From NCBI RefSeq assembly GCF_900177375.1, contig NZ_FWZU01000005.1:310001-374000 (forward strand): DNA of 64,000 nt, in the 5' to 3' direction. Numbering within the stretch: position 1 is the first letter of the stretch; every line of letters starts with the position of its first letter. The DNA is from Desulfovibrio gilichinskyi (GTDB lineage Bacteria > Desulfobacterota > Desulfovibrionia > Desulfovibrionales > Desulfovibrionaceae). The position numbers were made by a program, and so were the translations under genes. Below, piece by piece: positions 25,343-35,126 of the stretch. Under the pieces are notes generated by a model. The model was not told where the DNA came from and did not search any database. It saw only the letters and a program-made list of their open reading frames with translations.

Positions 25343-25624
25343 TTATGCTGGAATAGAAGGGTTAGGAAGAATCTTAATCTCGATCTCTTCTTTAAGTCCG
25401 TCCAGAAATTCAAAGAATTCTCGTTCTTGATGAGCACTATAGCGGAGCATAAGGACTCCTTTGAATCTGTCAGCCACCGTGAAAAGAGCGAGGTTATCCA
25501 TAGCTTCCAGAAAAAATCTGAAGAAAGCAATATCAGCTGGAGCTATCTGAATATACATGCGGCTTGAACACTTGGGTGGTGCCGGTAGTGGGCGCGGGCG
25601 TGGTTTTCTATTATTGCGGGCCAT
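25343..25624 (-). CDS. Small DUF4911-like protein
   Basis: A 93-residue protein that resembles the short DUF4911 proteins of Desulfovibrio by memory of their pattern; no function is known. The basic N-terminus ARNNRKPRPRPLPAPPK is followed by a compact region (MYIQIAPADIAFFRFFLEAM, DNLALFTV, and RYSAHQEREFFEFLDGL). There is no signal peptide. No clear Shine-Dalgarno precedes the ATG. It lies downstream of the M24 peptidase gene, separated by a terminator-like hairpin. Confidence 0.65.
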   Translation of the reverse strand: MARNNRKPRPRPLPAPPKCSSRMYIQIAPADIAFFRFFLEAMDNLALFTVADRFKGVLMLRYSAHQEREFFEFLDGLKEEIEIKILPNPSIPA

Positions 25625-25655
25625 ATTTTAAGAATTTGATATTTAACAGGTTTTT

Positions 25656-25692
25656 AAAAAATAAATAAAGCAGGATTCCGAAGAACCCTGCT
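25656..25692 (-). terminator. Terminator after the M24 peptidase gene
   Basis: In the minus-strand transcript AGCAGG pairs with CCTGCT, with inner TTC/GAA pairing, followed by a U-rich tail (TTTATTTATTTTTT). Confidence 0.7.
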
Positions 25693-25698
25693 GATTAG

Positions 25699-26775
25699 TT
25701 AGAAAACTTTGTGACTGTCTTCTGTGATCAGAACCATGTGTTCCCAGCGGATACCGCCCCAATCGGCGTAGTAGAGTCCGGGTTCGATGGTAATGACCAT
25801 ACCGGGTTTAAGTTCGCCTTTTGCGATGGGACTTAAGCTCGGCTGCTCATGTGTTTCAAGTCCTACACCATGTCCGAGAGAGTGTGTGAAATATTTTTCA
25901 ACGCCGTATTTTTCAAAAACAGCTTTTGCTGTGTGGTACGCATGCTGAATAGGAAGGCCCGGTCGCAGAATATCAATTGCGGCCTGTTGCGCTTCCTGCA
26001 CCTGACTAAGCACAGTCAGAAATCTTTCAGAAGGCTTATCGCCTATAAAAAAAGTTCTGGTCTGGTCGGAACAGTAGTCACCGAGTCGGCAGCCCATATC
26101 AATGAGAATAAGTTCTCCTTCGCGCAATTTTGTCTCACCGGGAATTGCGTGGGGGAGAGCTGCATTCGGGCCTACTCCGACAATGGTGGAGAAAGACAGT
26201 CCCGAAGCGCCGTTGTTTCTGAAAAGCTGCTCAATTTCCCAGGCTATTTCTGCTTCAGTACGCCCTTCTTGAAGCTTCGGCTGGATGAGTTCGTATACTT
26301 TATGATTAAGAGCACACGATTCTTCCATCAATCTGATTTCTTCTTCATCTTTAATCAGGCGCAAATCTTCGACAAGTCCTGAAACAGCTTTAAGCTTACA
26401 AAGATCATTTAGCTTTTCATATTCGAAGAGATTAATAGATTTGGGGTCATAGCCCAGATCGGAAATAGAATTTGCTTTAAAAAAATCTTTAAGTGCATCA
26501 AATTTGTTTCCGGAATAAATAAAAACATTTTCTTCGTTCCAGATTCTAAGAGCTGCGTCTAAGTATCTGGGGTCAGTCAAAAGAAAATCTTTCCCGTCAG
26601 GGCATATTATGATCCATCCTGCTGTTTCATTGCACTGAGGATCATGAAGTTCAAATCCACTGAGATAATAACGGTTTGCAGCAAAATTTACCAATAAAGG
26701 AGGAAGTCCGCGATCATTAAGACGTTTGCGAACATTTTCCCGCCTTTTTTCATAAGTGGCGGCAGATATGGTCAT
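25699..26775 (-). CDS. M24-family Xaa-Pro peptidase
   Basis: A 358-residue metallopeptidase of the Xaa-Pro aminopeptidase/prolidase group. The N-terminal creatinase-type domain spans residues 1-130. The catalytic pita-bread domain carries the five metal ligands: Asp in LIDMGCRLGDYCSDQTRTF (two Asp), His in HSLGHGVGLETHE, and Glu in TIEPGLYYADWGG and near RWEHMVL. It should remove an N-terminal residue before proline in cytoplasmic peptides. The gene starts four bases after the upstream flavoprotein stop, so the two form an operon. Confidence 0.93.
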   Translation of the reverse strand: MTISAATYEKRRENVRKRLNDRGLPPLLVNFAANRYYLSGFELHDPQCNETAGWIIICPDGKDFLLTDPRYLDAALRIWNEENVFIYSGNKFDALKDFFKANSISDLGYDPKSINLFEYEKLNDLCKLKAVSGLVEDLRLIKDEEEIRLMEESCALNHKVYELIQPKLQEGRTEAEIAWEIEQLFRNNGASGLSFSTIVGVGPNAALPHAIPGETKLREGELILIDMGCRLGDYCSDQTRTFFIGDKPSERFLTVLSQVQEAQQAAIDILRPGLPIQHAYHTAKAVFEKYGVEKYFTHSLGHGVGLETHEQPSLSPIAKGELKPGMVITIEPGLYYADWGGIRWEHMVLITEDSHKVF

Positions 26776-26779
26776 GTGA

Positions 26780-28132
26780 TTAACTTATCCTGTAAGTGGT
26801 TTCGGGCTGTCCGGTAATCATTCTCTCAGCCCATTCTACGCCCTGCATCACTGAGTGATCCATGTTTGAAACTTCGTATTTCCAGCCTCCGAAGCGGCCG
26901 CGGGAGTAAATATCCATGGATTCAAGTGCAGGCTGTAGAATCTTTAACGCTTCATCGCGTTGCAGGCAAGGTATGGGATAGCCGTAATTCACATTTATTG
27001 ACCATCTGGAAATAATATTTTTTCTGTCCTCGTCATCGATCATAGCAGTCGTGACGAGACCTTCTTCTACGTCATCAACTACCTTATTCTGATCAACAAA
27101 TTTATGTTCAGAATAGGAAACTTCGCACATTAAAGCACGTCCCTGTCCGGGAACAGGCGTGTTGTTCGGTGAATAGTTGTGAAAATTTGTAACACGGTAA
27201 AAAGGACTGTTGTCATCAGGAAAATACATCCAGCAGCGGGAATCTTTTTTAGAAGTTGATATGCCGATACCGACAACTATTACGCCGTTATGTTTCAGCA
27301 TGTCTGCGGCGTTTATAAGTGTTTCAGGTGACTTTTCGAGCCATTTCGTAACTAAAATATCTAGAGGAGCTGTGCTTAACAGAAATTCATATTCAAATGT
27401 ATTACCCAATGAATCCGTGATGATTTTATTCTTTTGATCAACAGAAACAACGCTTGTGTTATATAAAATATGATTACTGAGAGTTTCAGCAAGGTTACGA
27501 TATATAGATCCTGTTCCGCCTTTTAAAGGGAATCTGAATGTGTTGTTCGGCCCCCATGAAAGCTGGTCGCGCTCCAGAAGGATATTTTTTATGACGGTTT
27601 TAAGGTCAATAACGCTCACTCTTTCACCTATCCATGAAAATGACATCATTTCCGGGTAGGTTGCCCATACTTTAAAATTATAAGGCAGCATAAAATGGTC
27701 GGCGATGCCTTTGCCGAAGGTGTTGATAATCCATTCAAAAAAGTTGGCAGGCTCTTCTTCTGACCGCTCTCCGGGGAGAAGTCCGCGAACGCATTCCCAT
27801 TTTTTTTGGTTAGGTAAGTATCTAATATTATTTTGAAAAGGATAAGGAACCCATACTTTGCCGGATTTTACCCAAGACTCACGTTGATGTTCCAAATATT
27901 CATCTACGAGGATTTCCACTAAAAGATTATCATAATATTCATAATGTGAGAAAACTACATGCCCGCCGATATCCCATGTGAAACCTTTTTCATCGGTAAA
28001 ACTGGAAGCAAGCCCACCCGCATAGGAATTTTTTTCCAGTACAATGAATGATTTTTCACCAAGTTCGTTCAGTCTTCTAGCTGCGCCAAGGCCCGTTGGA
28101 CCCGCGCCGATTATGGCATATTTGATCTTCAC
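26780..28132 (-). CDS. FAD-dependent oxidoreductase, UDP-galactopyranose-mutase-like
   Basis: A 450-residue flavoprotein with an N-terminal Rossmann motif (YAIIGAGPTGLGAARRLNEL, then EKNSYAGGLASSF) and GFTWDIGGHVVFSHYEYYD. These resemble UDP-galactopyranose mutases and protoporphyrinogen-oxidase/amine-oxidase-like enzymes. The C-terminal FAD contact appears as IYSRGRFGGWKYEVSNMDHS. Active-site details are too uncertain to name a substrate; a sugar-nucleotide or surface polysaccharide role is possible. The start is GTG with CGGAG eight bases upstream. It is the first gene of an operon with the M24 peptidase. Confidence 0.8.
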   Translation of the reverse strand: MKIKYAIIGAGPTGLGAARRLNELGEKSFIVLEKNSYAGGLASSFTDEKGFTWDIGGHVVFSHYEYYDNLLVEILVDEYLEHQRESWVKSGKVWVPYPFQNNIRYLPNQKKWECVRGLLPGERSEEEPANFFEWIINTFGKGIADHFMLPYNFKVWATYPEMMSFSWIGERVSVIDLKTVIKNILLERDQLSWGPNNTFRFPLKGGTGSIYRNLAETLSNHILYNTSVVSVDQKNKIITDSLGNTFEYEFLLSTAPLDILVTKWLEKSPETLINAADMLKHNGVIVVGIGISTSKKDSRCWMYFPDDNSPFYRVTNFHNYSPNNTPVPGQGRALMCEVSYSEHKFVDQNKVVDDVEEGLVTTAMIDDEDRKNIISRWSINVNYGYPIPCLQRDEALKILQPALESMDIYSRGRFGGWKYEVSNMDHSVMQGVEWAERMITGQPETTYRIS

Positions 28133-28289
28133 AGAAATTACTCCGGCTTTTGGAATTAATAATTAGTGAAAATATAGCAATGAGTATGCCAGCCTCAGAA
28201 AAGACTTTTAAATATGCCGTGAGTCTATGTTTACGAGATTGAGCAGAATGTGAAGTCCTCATAAAATCGATAAATGAAGATAAATTCCT

Positions 28290-28329
28290 CTGTCACGTAC
28301 CTTTCTCTTGGCCGTAACAGGTTTGTAAC
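28290..28329 (+). promoter_or_regulatory. Pho-box array upstream of pstS
   Basis: Four heptamers spaced exactly 11 bases apart: CTGTCAC (28290), CTTTCTC (28301), CCGTAAC (28312) and TTGTAAC (28323). The 7+4 spacing and the CTGTnAC-like sequence match direct-repeat PhoB boxes. The array lies about 90 bases before the pstS start. Confidence 0.6.
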
Positions 28330-28414
28330 TAAGTTCAGATAGACCCTATTTCAACAACAAAAAACGGACACGGTGAAACTGCGTCTGCAAAAATCCAAAT
28401 TCAGAGGGAAAAAA

Positions 28415-29239
28415 ATGAAATCTAGAATTATCGCCTTAGTTGCAATCATGGTTATGGCGTTTACAGGATCTGCTTTTGCAGGATCTCTTCAGGTTAAAGG
28501 ATCTACTACTGTTCTTCCTTTAATGCAGAAATGTGCAGAAACATTTATGGCTGCAAATCCCAGCGTCTCCATCTCCATTTCCGGTGGCGGATCAAGTAAC
28601 GGTGCAAAAGCTCTTATCGACGGAACAACTGATATCGCAATGATGTCCCGTGACATGAAAGCTGCTGAAATTCAGACCGCTACCGACAACGGTCGTAAAC
28701 CTGAACAGTTTATTGTTGCTCTTGACTGCATCGTTCCTGTTGTAAACCCTGCTAACTCAGTATCTGCTCTTACTATCGCACAACTCAAAGATATTTACAC
28801 AGGTAAAGTATCTAACTGGAAAGAACTAGGCGGAGCTGATGAACCTATTGTTGTAATTTCCCGTGACACTTCTTCCGGTACCTATGATTGCTGGAAAGAT
28901 AAAATCATGCACTCCGGTGGCGATAAAAGCCGTGTATTCCCAGGTGCTCTTCTTCAGGCTTCAAACGGAGCTGTTGCACAGGCTGTTTCTAAAAACAAAA
29001 AAGCAATCGGATACGTAGGTCTCGCTTATCTTAATAAAGAACTCAAAGGTGTTTCTGTAAACGGTGTTGAGCCTTCTGTTAAAACCGCAAAAGATAAAAC
29101 TTATCCAATCGCTCGCGGTCTCAATCTTTACACTCCCGGTACTCCTTCCGGTGAAGCTAAGGCTCTTATCGATTACATGATGAGCCCTGCCGGTCAGAAA
29201 CAGGCTGCTGAAGTCGGATTCATTCCAGTAACCAAATAG
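28415..29239 (+). CDS. pstS: Phosphate ABC transporter substrate-binding protein
   Basis: A 274-residue periplasmic phosphate-binding protein. The signal peptide (IIALVAIMVMAFTGSAFA) ends before GSLQVKGSTTVLPLM. Phosphate-binding segments are visible: KGSTTVLPL, SGGGSSNGAKALIDGTTDIA, MMSRDMK and SRDTSSGTYDCW. The ATG at 28415 has AGAGGG. An in-frame GTG at 28373 is less likely because it would bury the signal peptide. pstC and pstA follow, with a strong hairpin between pstS and pstC. A Pho-box array upstream implies induction under phosphate starvation. Confidence 0.95.
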   Translation: MKSRIIALVAIMVMAFTGSAFAGSLQVKGSTTVLPLMQKCAETFMAANPSVSISISGGGSSNGAKALIDGTTDIAMMSRDMKAAEIQTATDNGRKPEQFIVALDCIVPVVNPANSVSALTIAQLKDIYTGKVSNWKELGGADEPIVVISRDTSSGTYDCWKDKIMHSGGDKSRVFPGALLQASNGAVAQAVSKNKKAIGYVGLAYLNKELKGVSVNGVEPSVKTAKDKTYPIARGLNLYTPGTPSGEAKALIDYMMSPAGQKQAAEVGFIPVTK

Positions 29240-29277
29240 TACGTCAGTTAATTAGGACTTTATTAAATCCAAAACAA

Positions 29278-29310
29278 TTCTCCGGGAGGTTTCTGCTCCC
29301 GGAGAATTTT
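29278..29310 (+). terminator. Attenuating hairpin between pstS and pstC
   Basis: TTCTCCGGGAG and CTCCCGGAGAA form a perfect 11-bp stem around GTTTCTG, followed by TTTT. It probably stops part of the transcripts after pstS, giving more binding protein than permease. Confidence 0.75.
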
Positions 29311-29372
29311 CAGTCTAAAATTAAAATGGCGTAACTTTTACAAAGTTTAAAATTTTTATCAGGGGAATAGTC

Positions 29373-30731
29373 GTGATAACGTCCCGATCCATCTGTTTCT
29401 TATTAATAATTCTTGCGGTTATGAGCGGGGCATATGCCTACAAACTCTCCAGCTCTACCGACGCAGAACAGATTTTTATTTCTTCCACTGAGAAAGTGGC
29501 TAAACGGGGAGACTATTCTATGAGCTCTGCCGGAGCTCTCAAGAAAGTCATGATGTTGTCTACTCATGAAGTTGCAGAAACAACAGAAAGTTCAAATCTG
29601 TCTAAAGCTGAAAAAGAAGCCAGAGTTGATAATCTTAATTCTGAAATAAATAAAATTTATGCATATGTTCGTACCGATCGTGCTTTCATGGATAAAAGCA
29701 AGGATGGCACGAACGCGGAACTGCTTACAATAATAAAGCAAAGTGCTGAGAATATGATCACTGCAAGAGGTAAAGGGTGGTATATTCTGAGTTCTATTCT
29801 CGGTTTTATCGGCATTATCCTCTTCATCCTGAAAGCTTTAAATCTAAGCAGAAGGTCTACCGAGCGTTTAATCCATTCATTTTTCCTTGTCACAGCATTC
29901 ACATCAATATTGGTCCTGTTTTTAATTATGATGTTCTTATTTATAGAAGGGCTTCCTACTTTTAACTTCGTTTCTGTGAAAGACTTCATTTTCGGATTTG
30001 AATGGTATCCGACAGACGACCCTGCTGCATTTGGAATCTGGCCGCTTATTGTGGGCTCAGGAGCGGTCACACTGCTGTCTTCAATGATTGCAATACCGCT
30101 GGGTGTAATGACTGCTATTTATCTTGCTGAGATTGCTCCTGCAAAGATTCGCAACATTGTTAAGCCTGCTGTTGAGATGCTCGCAGCTCTTCCCTCTGTT
30201 GTAATCGGTTTCTTCGGAATGGTTGTCGTCGCTCCTTTTTTACAGTCTTTCTTTGATATTTCTGTAGGTCTGAACCTTTTCAATGCCTCCGTAATGCTGG
30301 CTTTTATGGCTGTGCCGACGATCACAAGTCTTTCTGAGGATGCGCTTTATTCAGTTCCACCGGAACTTAAAGAAGCTTCTCTTGCTCTGGGAGCTACGCA
30401 TTGGCAGAGCATTTATAAGGTAATGGTTCCTGCTTCCTTGTCCGGTATTTCTACAGGAATTATTTTGGGGATGGCCCGTTCAATCGGCGAAACTATGGTT
30501 GTCCTGATGGTTGCAGGCGGAGCCGGAATGTTACCGCATTCAATCTTTGATCCTGTACGGCCAATGCCTGCATCCATTGCCGCTGAAATGGGCGAAGCTC
30601 CTTTCCATAGTGAACATTACCACGCACTTTTTGCTATAGGCATGGTGTTGTTCTTATTCACAATGGTTTTCAACTTAATTGCCGACTATGTGGCTCACAA
30701 ATACAAGCAAGTCGGTTCAGCCACTCTTTAG
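29373..30731 (+). CDS. pstC: Phosphate ABC transporter permease PstC, with N-terminal extension
   Basis: A 452-residue permease, about 150 residues longer than typical PstC. A first hydrophobic segment (residues 5-24) is followed by a roughly 105-residue polar, helical, charged region that should be periplasmic, then another membrane helix near 135-157. The standard PstC permease core begins near residue 165. The ABC-contacting EAA loop is intact (EASLALGATHWQSIYKVMVP), as is the downstream ARSIGETMVVLMVAGG. The start is GTG with AGGGG upstream. With PstA it forms the inner-membrane phosphate channel. Confidence 0.93.
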   Translation: MITSRSICFLLIILAVMSGAYAYKLSSSTDAEQIFISSTEKVAKRGDYSMSSAGALKKVMMLSTHEVAETTESSNLSKAEKEARVDNLNSEINKIYAYVRTDRAFMDKSKDGTNAELLTIIKQSAENMITARGKGWYILSSILGFIGIILFILKALNLSRRSTERLIHSFFLVTAFTSILVLFLIMMFLFIEGLPTFNFVSVKDFIFGFEWYPTDDPAAFGIWPLIVGSGAVTLLSSMIAIPLGVMTAIYLAEIAPAKIRNIVKPAVEMLAALPSVVIGFFGMVVVAPFLQSFFDISVGLNLFNASVMLAFMAVPTITSLSEDALYSVPPELKEASLALGATHWQSIYKVMVPASLSGISTGIILGMARSIGETMVVLMVAGGAGMLPHSIFDPVRPMPASIAAEMGEAPFHSEHYHALFAIGMVLFLFTMVFNLIADYVAHKYKQVGSATL

Positions 30732-30768
30732 TGGAAGTTGTCTGAAAATTAAATAAAGAGGAATGATA

Positions 30769-31719
30769 ATGAATAATTCCGCTGAAACTTTAGAGCAGGT
30801 CGATTCAATGTTCAGTAATGAGTCTGTAGCAGGTGAAAATATGCTTAAACCCGGTCACGGTAATTACTCTCTGCGAGAAAAAGTACAGAAGTTTGTTTTC
30901 TTGCTGTTTAAAGGAGCCGCTGCAATTAACGGGCTGGCTTTGCTTATTATATGCGGCTTTGTTTTATATTACGGGTTACCGGCTATGAGCTGGGAGTTTT
31001 TGACTGAAAGTCCGCGAAATTCCATGACTGAAGGTGGGATATTTCCATGTATCGTAGGTACAATTATTCTCAGCTACGGTGCGTTGATGATTGCTCTGCC
31101 ATGGGGAATTGCAACTGCAATTTATCTGAATGAATATGCAACCTCAGCAAAACTGGTGCGTGTTCTCAGACTCGGAATCAACAACCTTGCCGGAGTTCCT
31201 TCAGTTGTCTTCGGGCTTTTCGGACTGTCACTTTTTGTAACAGTGATGGGAATGGGCGTAAGTATTCTGGCTGGAGTATGTACACTCGGAGCGTTGGCTC
31301 TTCCGCTTGTCATCGGTGCTTCAGAGGAAGCTCTCCGTTCTGTTCCGCAAACTTACAGAGAGGCCTCACTCGGGCTTGGCGCGACTAAATGGCAGACCAT
31401 CTACAGGGTTGTTCTTCCAGCTGCTTTGCCCGGAATGCTCACAGGAGCAATATTGACTCTTTCACGCGCGGCCGGGGAAACTGCAGCTATCATGTTTACA
31501 GCGGCAGTCTTTTTTACGCCTGAAATGCCTAAGACCATTTTTGACGACGTAATGGCCCTGCCTTATCATATATATGTACTGGCTACCGCTGGAACAGAAA
31601 TCGAGAAGACAAGACATATCCAGTACGGTACATCGCTTGTTCTTATTGCCTTAGTTCTCGGTATGAATCTTCTGGCTATTTATATCAGAGCTAAAATGCA
31701 GAAAAAACTTTCCAGATAA
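30769..31719 (+). CDS. pstA: Phosphate ABC transporter permease PstA
   Basis: A 316-residue inner-membrane permease pairing with PstC. The first 35 residues are polar and cytoplasmic. Membrane helices follow, beginning with AINGLALLIICGFVLYYGL. The EAA loop is EASLGLGATKWQTIYRVVLP and is followed by SRAAGETAAIMFTAAVFF, characteristic of PstA. The start is set at the second ATG, six bases after AGAGGA; the ATG at 30763 is too close to it. The expected next genes pstB and phoU are absent; a terminator and a convergent gene follow instead. Confidence 0.95.
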   Translation: MNNSAETLEQVDSMFSNESVAGENMLKPGHGNYSLREKVQKFVFLLFKGAAAINGLALLIICGFVLYYGLPAMSWEFLTESPRNSMTEGGIFPCIVGTIILSYGALMIALPWGIATAIYLNEYATSAKLVRVLRLGINNLAGVPSVVFGLFGLSLFVTVMGMGVSILAGVCTLGALALPLVIGASEEALRSVPQTYREASLGLGATKWQTIYRVVLPAALPGMLTGAILTLSRAAGETAAIMFTAAVFFTPEMPKTIFDDVMALPYHIYVLATAGTEIEKTRHIQYGTSLVLIALVLGMNLLAIYIRAKMQKKLSR

Positions 31720-31750
31720 TTTTCTATCCTCTACTTGTCCTCGCTTGAAG

Positions 31751-31786
31751 GCCCGTATCAAATCTGTTTTGATGCGGGCTTTCCAG
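31751..31786. terminator. Terminator between pstA and the radical SAM gene
   Basis: GCCCGTATCAAA pairs with TTTGATGCGGGC (one G-U pair) around TCTGT, followed by a pyrimidine-rich tail. It lies between two convergent genes. Confidence 0.75.
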
Positions 31787-31787
31787 T

Positions 31788-32762
31788 TTATATTTTCTTT
31801 TTCCTGCCGGGGGGAAGATGGTCAGGACCAAACCATTCAGGCGGAGCCGCCGGGCCGTCGTCTCTTGCACACCCCTGCCAGAGATCATTATTTTCGAACA
31901 TCATATCAATAGCATTTTGAACATTTCTTTTGTGCTCAATCCAGTCCGGAGCAATCAGTTCCCCCGGCGTCGGGTCGGCATTAAGTCTGTGGATTACAAT
32001 GTCAGGGCGCAAAATCGAAACAGCTTTTTCAAGCATCCCGATGTAATCTTCCATGGAAAAAGGCGTAAATTCGCCACGCTCAAACATTTTTTGCAACGGA
32101 GTGTTGCGGCTTATATATAAGTTGTGGAATTTAATACCTGAAATAGGCAGATCATTTATAAATTCCACCGAGGCGAGGAAATCTTTCTCCGTTTCTCCGG
32201 GCAAACCTGCGATAACGTGTGCGCAGACTTCTATTCCATATGAATCAGCAAGCAGCACTGCGTCGGCAAAACATTTCGCATCATGCCCTCTGTTGATCAA
32301 CTTTAATGTGTTTTCATTTGAACTTTGAAGTCCCAGCTCAATCCAAGTTTCTTTCAGATTAAGATTTTTTATTAATTTAAGCTTTTCAGCATCAAGGCAG
32401 TCTGGTCTGGTGCCGATGCATATGCCTATAAGGCCCGGAAGATCATGGAGCTGGTCAAAAGAATTTTTGATTTGTTCTAAGGTTCCATAAGTGTTGGAAT
32501 AGGATTGCAGGTAGGCCAAAAATAATTTTGCATGATAAAGCCTTGTAAATTTTTTTGTCCAGAAATTCCACTGTTCTGAAATGGTGGATGACTGTGAATG
32601 CATGCCTGAACCTGATCCCAAAGGGTTACAGAAAATGCATCCTTCTGAGGAAATTTTACCATCACGGTTGGGGCATGAAAACCCGAAATCCAATGGTACT
32701 TTTTGAACACGTTTTCCGAAGTTTTGCCTTAAGCGTGCAGCCAGTCCGTAAAACCGATGCAT
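31788..32762 (-). CDS. Radical SAM protein, YhcC/TIGR01212 type
   Basis: A 324-residue radical SAM enzyme. The cluster cysteines occur in CPNRDGKISSEGCIFC, the spaced pattern of the YhcC (TIGR01212) family related to Elp3. Other landmarks are GICIGTRPDCLDAEKL, TWIELGLQSSNENTLKLINR and VIAGLPGETEKDFLASV. The start has AAGGAG. The C-terminus ends with a proline/glycine-rich basic tail. The substrate of this family is not established. It stands alone on the minus strand, divergent from mreB. Confidence 0.92.
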   Translation of the reverse strand: MHRFYGLAARLRQNFGKRVQKVPLDFGFSCPNRDGKISSEGCIFCNPLGSGSGMHSQSSTISEQWNFWTKKFTRLYHAKLFLAYLQSYSNTYGTLEQIKNSFDQLHDLPGLIGICIGTRPDCLDAEKLKLIKNLNLKETWIELGLQSSNENTLKLINRGHDAKCFADAVLLADSYGIEVCAHVIAGLPGETEKDFLASVEFINDLPISGIKFHNLYISRNTPLQKMFERGEFTPFSMEDYIGMLEKAVSILRPDIVIHRLNADPTPGELIAPDWIEHKRNVQNAIDMMFENNDLWQGCARDDGPAAPPEWFGPDHLPPGRKKKI

Positions 32763-32990
32763 AATAACTCCTTTTATTTCAGACCGATAAAGTATGTTAA
32801 GTCACGGTTAATAATAGTAAAATTTACAATATGTTAACAGTTTTGATGAGCAGTTGTCGTAATTGGTGTAATATGTTGCCTGTAGCAATTTCTTCTGCTA
32901 GTTAATACCGAGGAATTTCTTTTGATATAGGGAAAGTAAGCGTCTACTGAGGCGTCGTTTGAATCACATTTTTTTTGGAGTTTCCAGTAG

Positions 32991-34034
<1,044 letters not shown>

Positions 34035-34078
34035 CTTTAACTGTTGCAGTGGATTCGCAGAGAGTGCATTTTTCTATG

Positions 34079-34127
34079 TTAAGAGCATAATTTTGAGGGT
34101 AAATTCCCCTCAAAATTATGCTCTTAA
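34079..34127. repeat. Perfect 21-bp inverted repeat between mreB and mreC
   Basis: The left arm 34079-34099 and right arm 34107-34127 are exact reverse complements (TTAAGAGCATAATTTTGAGGG on the left), separated by TAAATTC. No T-run follows on the plus strand, so it is not a standard terminator there. It would form a very stable stem in RNA downstream of mreB. Confidence 0.95.
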
Positions 34128-34279
34128 GAATATGCTGTGCTATGCCAGTCGGCGGCAGTTTTTTGTTGAATTTAAAGAATCAATTTCTAAATCCTGCTCA
34201 GTTCTTGGGTAACTAAATTTTTAAGAAACAGCGTCATGTGTTTGATTTGGTATCTTTATGTTAAGATAGAGGATTTAGT

Positions 34280-35125
34280 TTGAAGCTCAAGCGTACCGCT
34301 ATAGCCATAATTGTGGGCTTATTTATTTACCTCAGCCTTTATTCGTGGAATCTGCGATCAGGGCAGCTTGATCGATTGGCGGATTATTCAGGGCTCGAAT
34401 TTGTTAAGTGGTCACTGTGGCCAGGCGAATGGGTTTTCGATAAATCCACAGATTTCTGGGATAAGTATATTTATCTTGTCGGATTAAAAGAACAAAATGA
34501 TCTGCTCAGCTCCCAAAATGATTTAATGCGTCTCGAAATTATGACGCTCCGGGAAAAAGCCGACCAGGCTGCCAGGTTGCAAACTTTACTTTTGTTTTCA
34601 CCTGAAGACGGCTGGTACGTGGACGGAGCGCGGGTTATTGCCCACAGGATGGGCCCTTCTGCCGCTTTGGATACTATCATACTGAGCAAAGGCTCTGCGT
34701 CAGGCGTCACGGCAGATACTCCTGTGCTGACACCTCTGGGTGTTGTCGGGAGAGTCGTACAACCTGGTTTTTCTTCTTCAAAAGCACTGCTTATTACTGA
34801 CCTCAACAGTAGAATTTCCGTCAGAGGGCAACTTCACAGAACCACCGGATTATTAGTCGGAAACGGTGCCGGTGAGCCTTTGGATGCCAAATATATGAAG
34901 CTTAACGCGCCTGTTTCTGAAGGTGAAATTCTTGAGACTTCAGGGCTTGCAGGGCTTTATCCTCCAGGGCTTCCTGTTGCAAAAGTTATCTCCGTTGAAC
35001 GGTCAGATATTTCTTTATTCCTAAAGATTGAAGCTGTTCCGTTAGTTAATATGGAGGACATGGAAGAAGTCCTTTTGCTCCATAAAAAGATTACGGGTAA
35101 CTCAACTTCACCGGAAGGGAGCTAA
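34280..35125 (+). CDS. mreC: Rod-shape-determining protein MreC
   Basis: A 281-residue periplasmic elongasome scaffold. A single membrane helix (AIAIIVGLFIYLSLYSW) is followed by a coiled-coil (LKEQNDLLSSQNDLMRLEIM, about residues 70-100) and the beta-barrel MreC domain (GASSGVTADTPVL-like region here GSASGVTADTPVLTPLGVVG). The start is TTG with AGAGGA seven bases upstream. The stop is one base before the next gene's start. Confidence 0.95.
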   Translation: MKLKRTAIAIIVGLFIYLSLYSWNLRSGQLDRLADYSGLEFVKWSLWPGEWVFDKSTDFWDKYIYLVGLKEQNDLLSSQNDLMRLEIMTLREKADQAARLQTLLLFSPEDGWYVDGARVIAHRMGPSAALDTIILSKGSASGVTADTPVLTPLGVVGRVVQPGFSSSKALLITDLNSRISVRGQLHRTTGLLVGNGAGEPLDAKYMKLNAPVSEGEILETSGLAGLYPPGLPVAKVISVERSDISLFLKIEAVPLVNMEDMEEVLLLHKKITGNSTSPEGS

Positions 35126-35126
35126 A

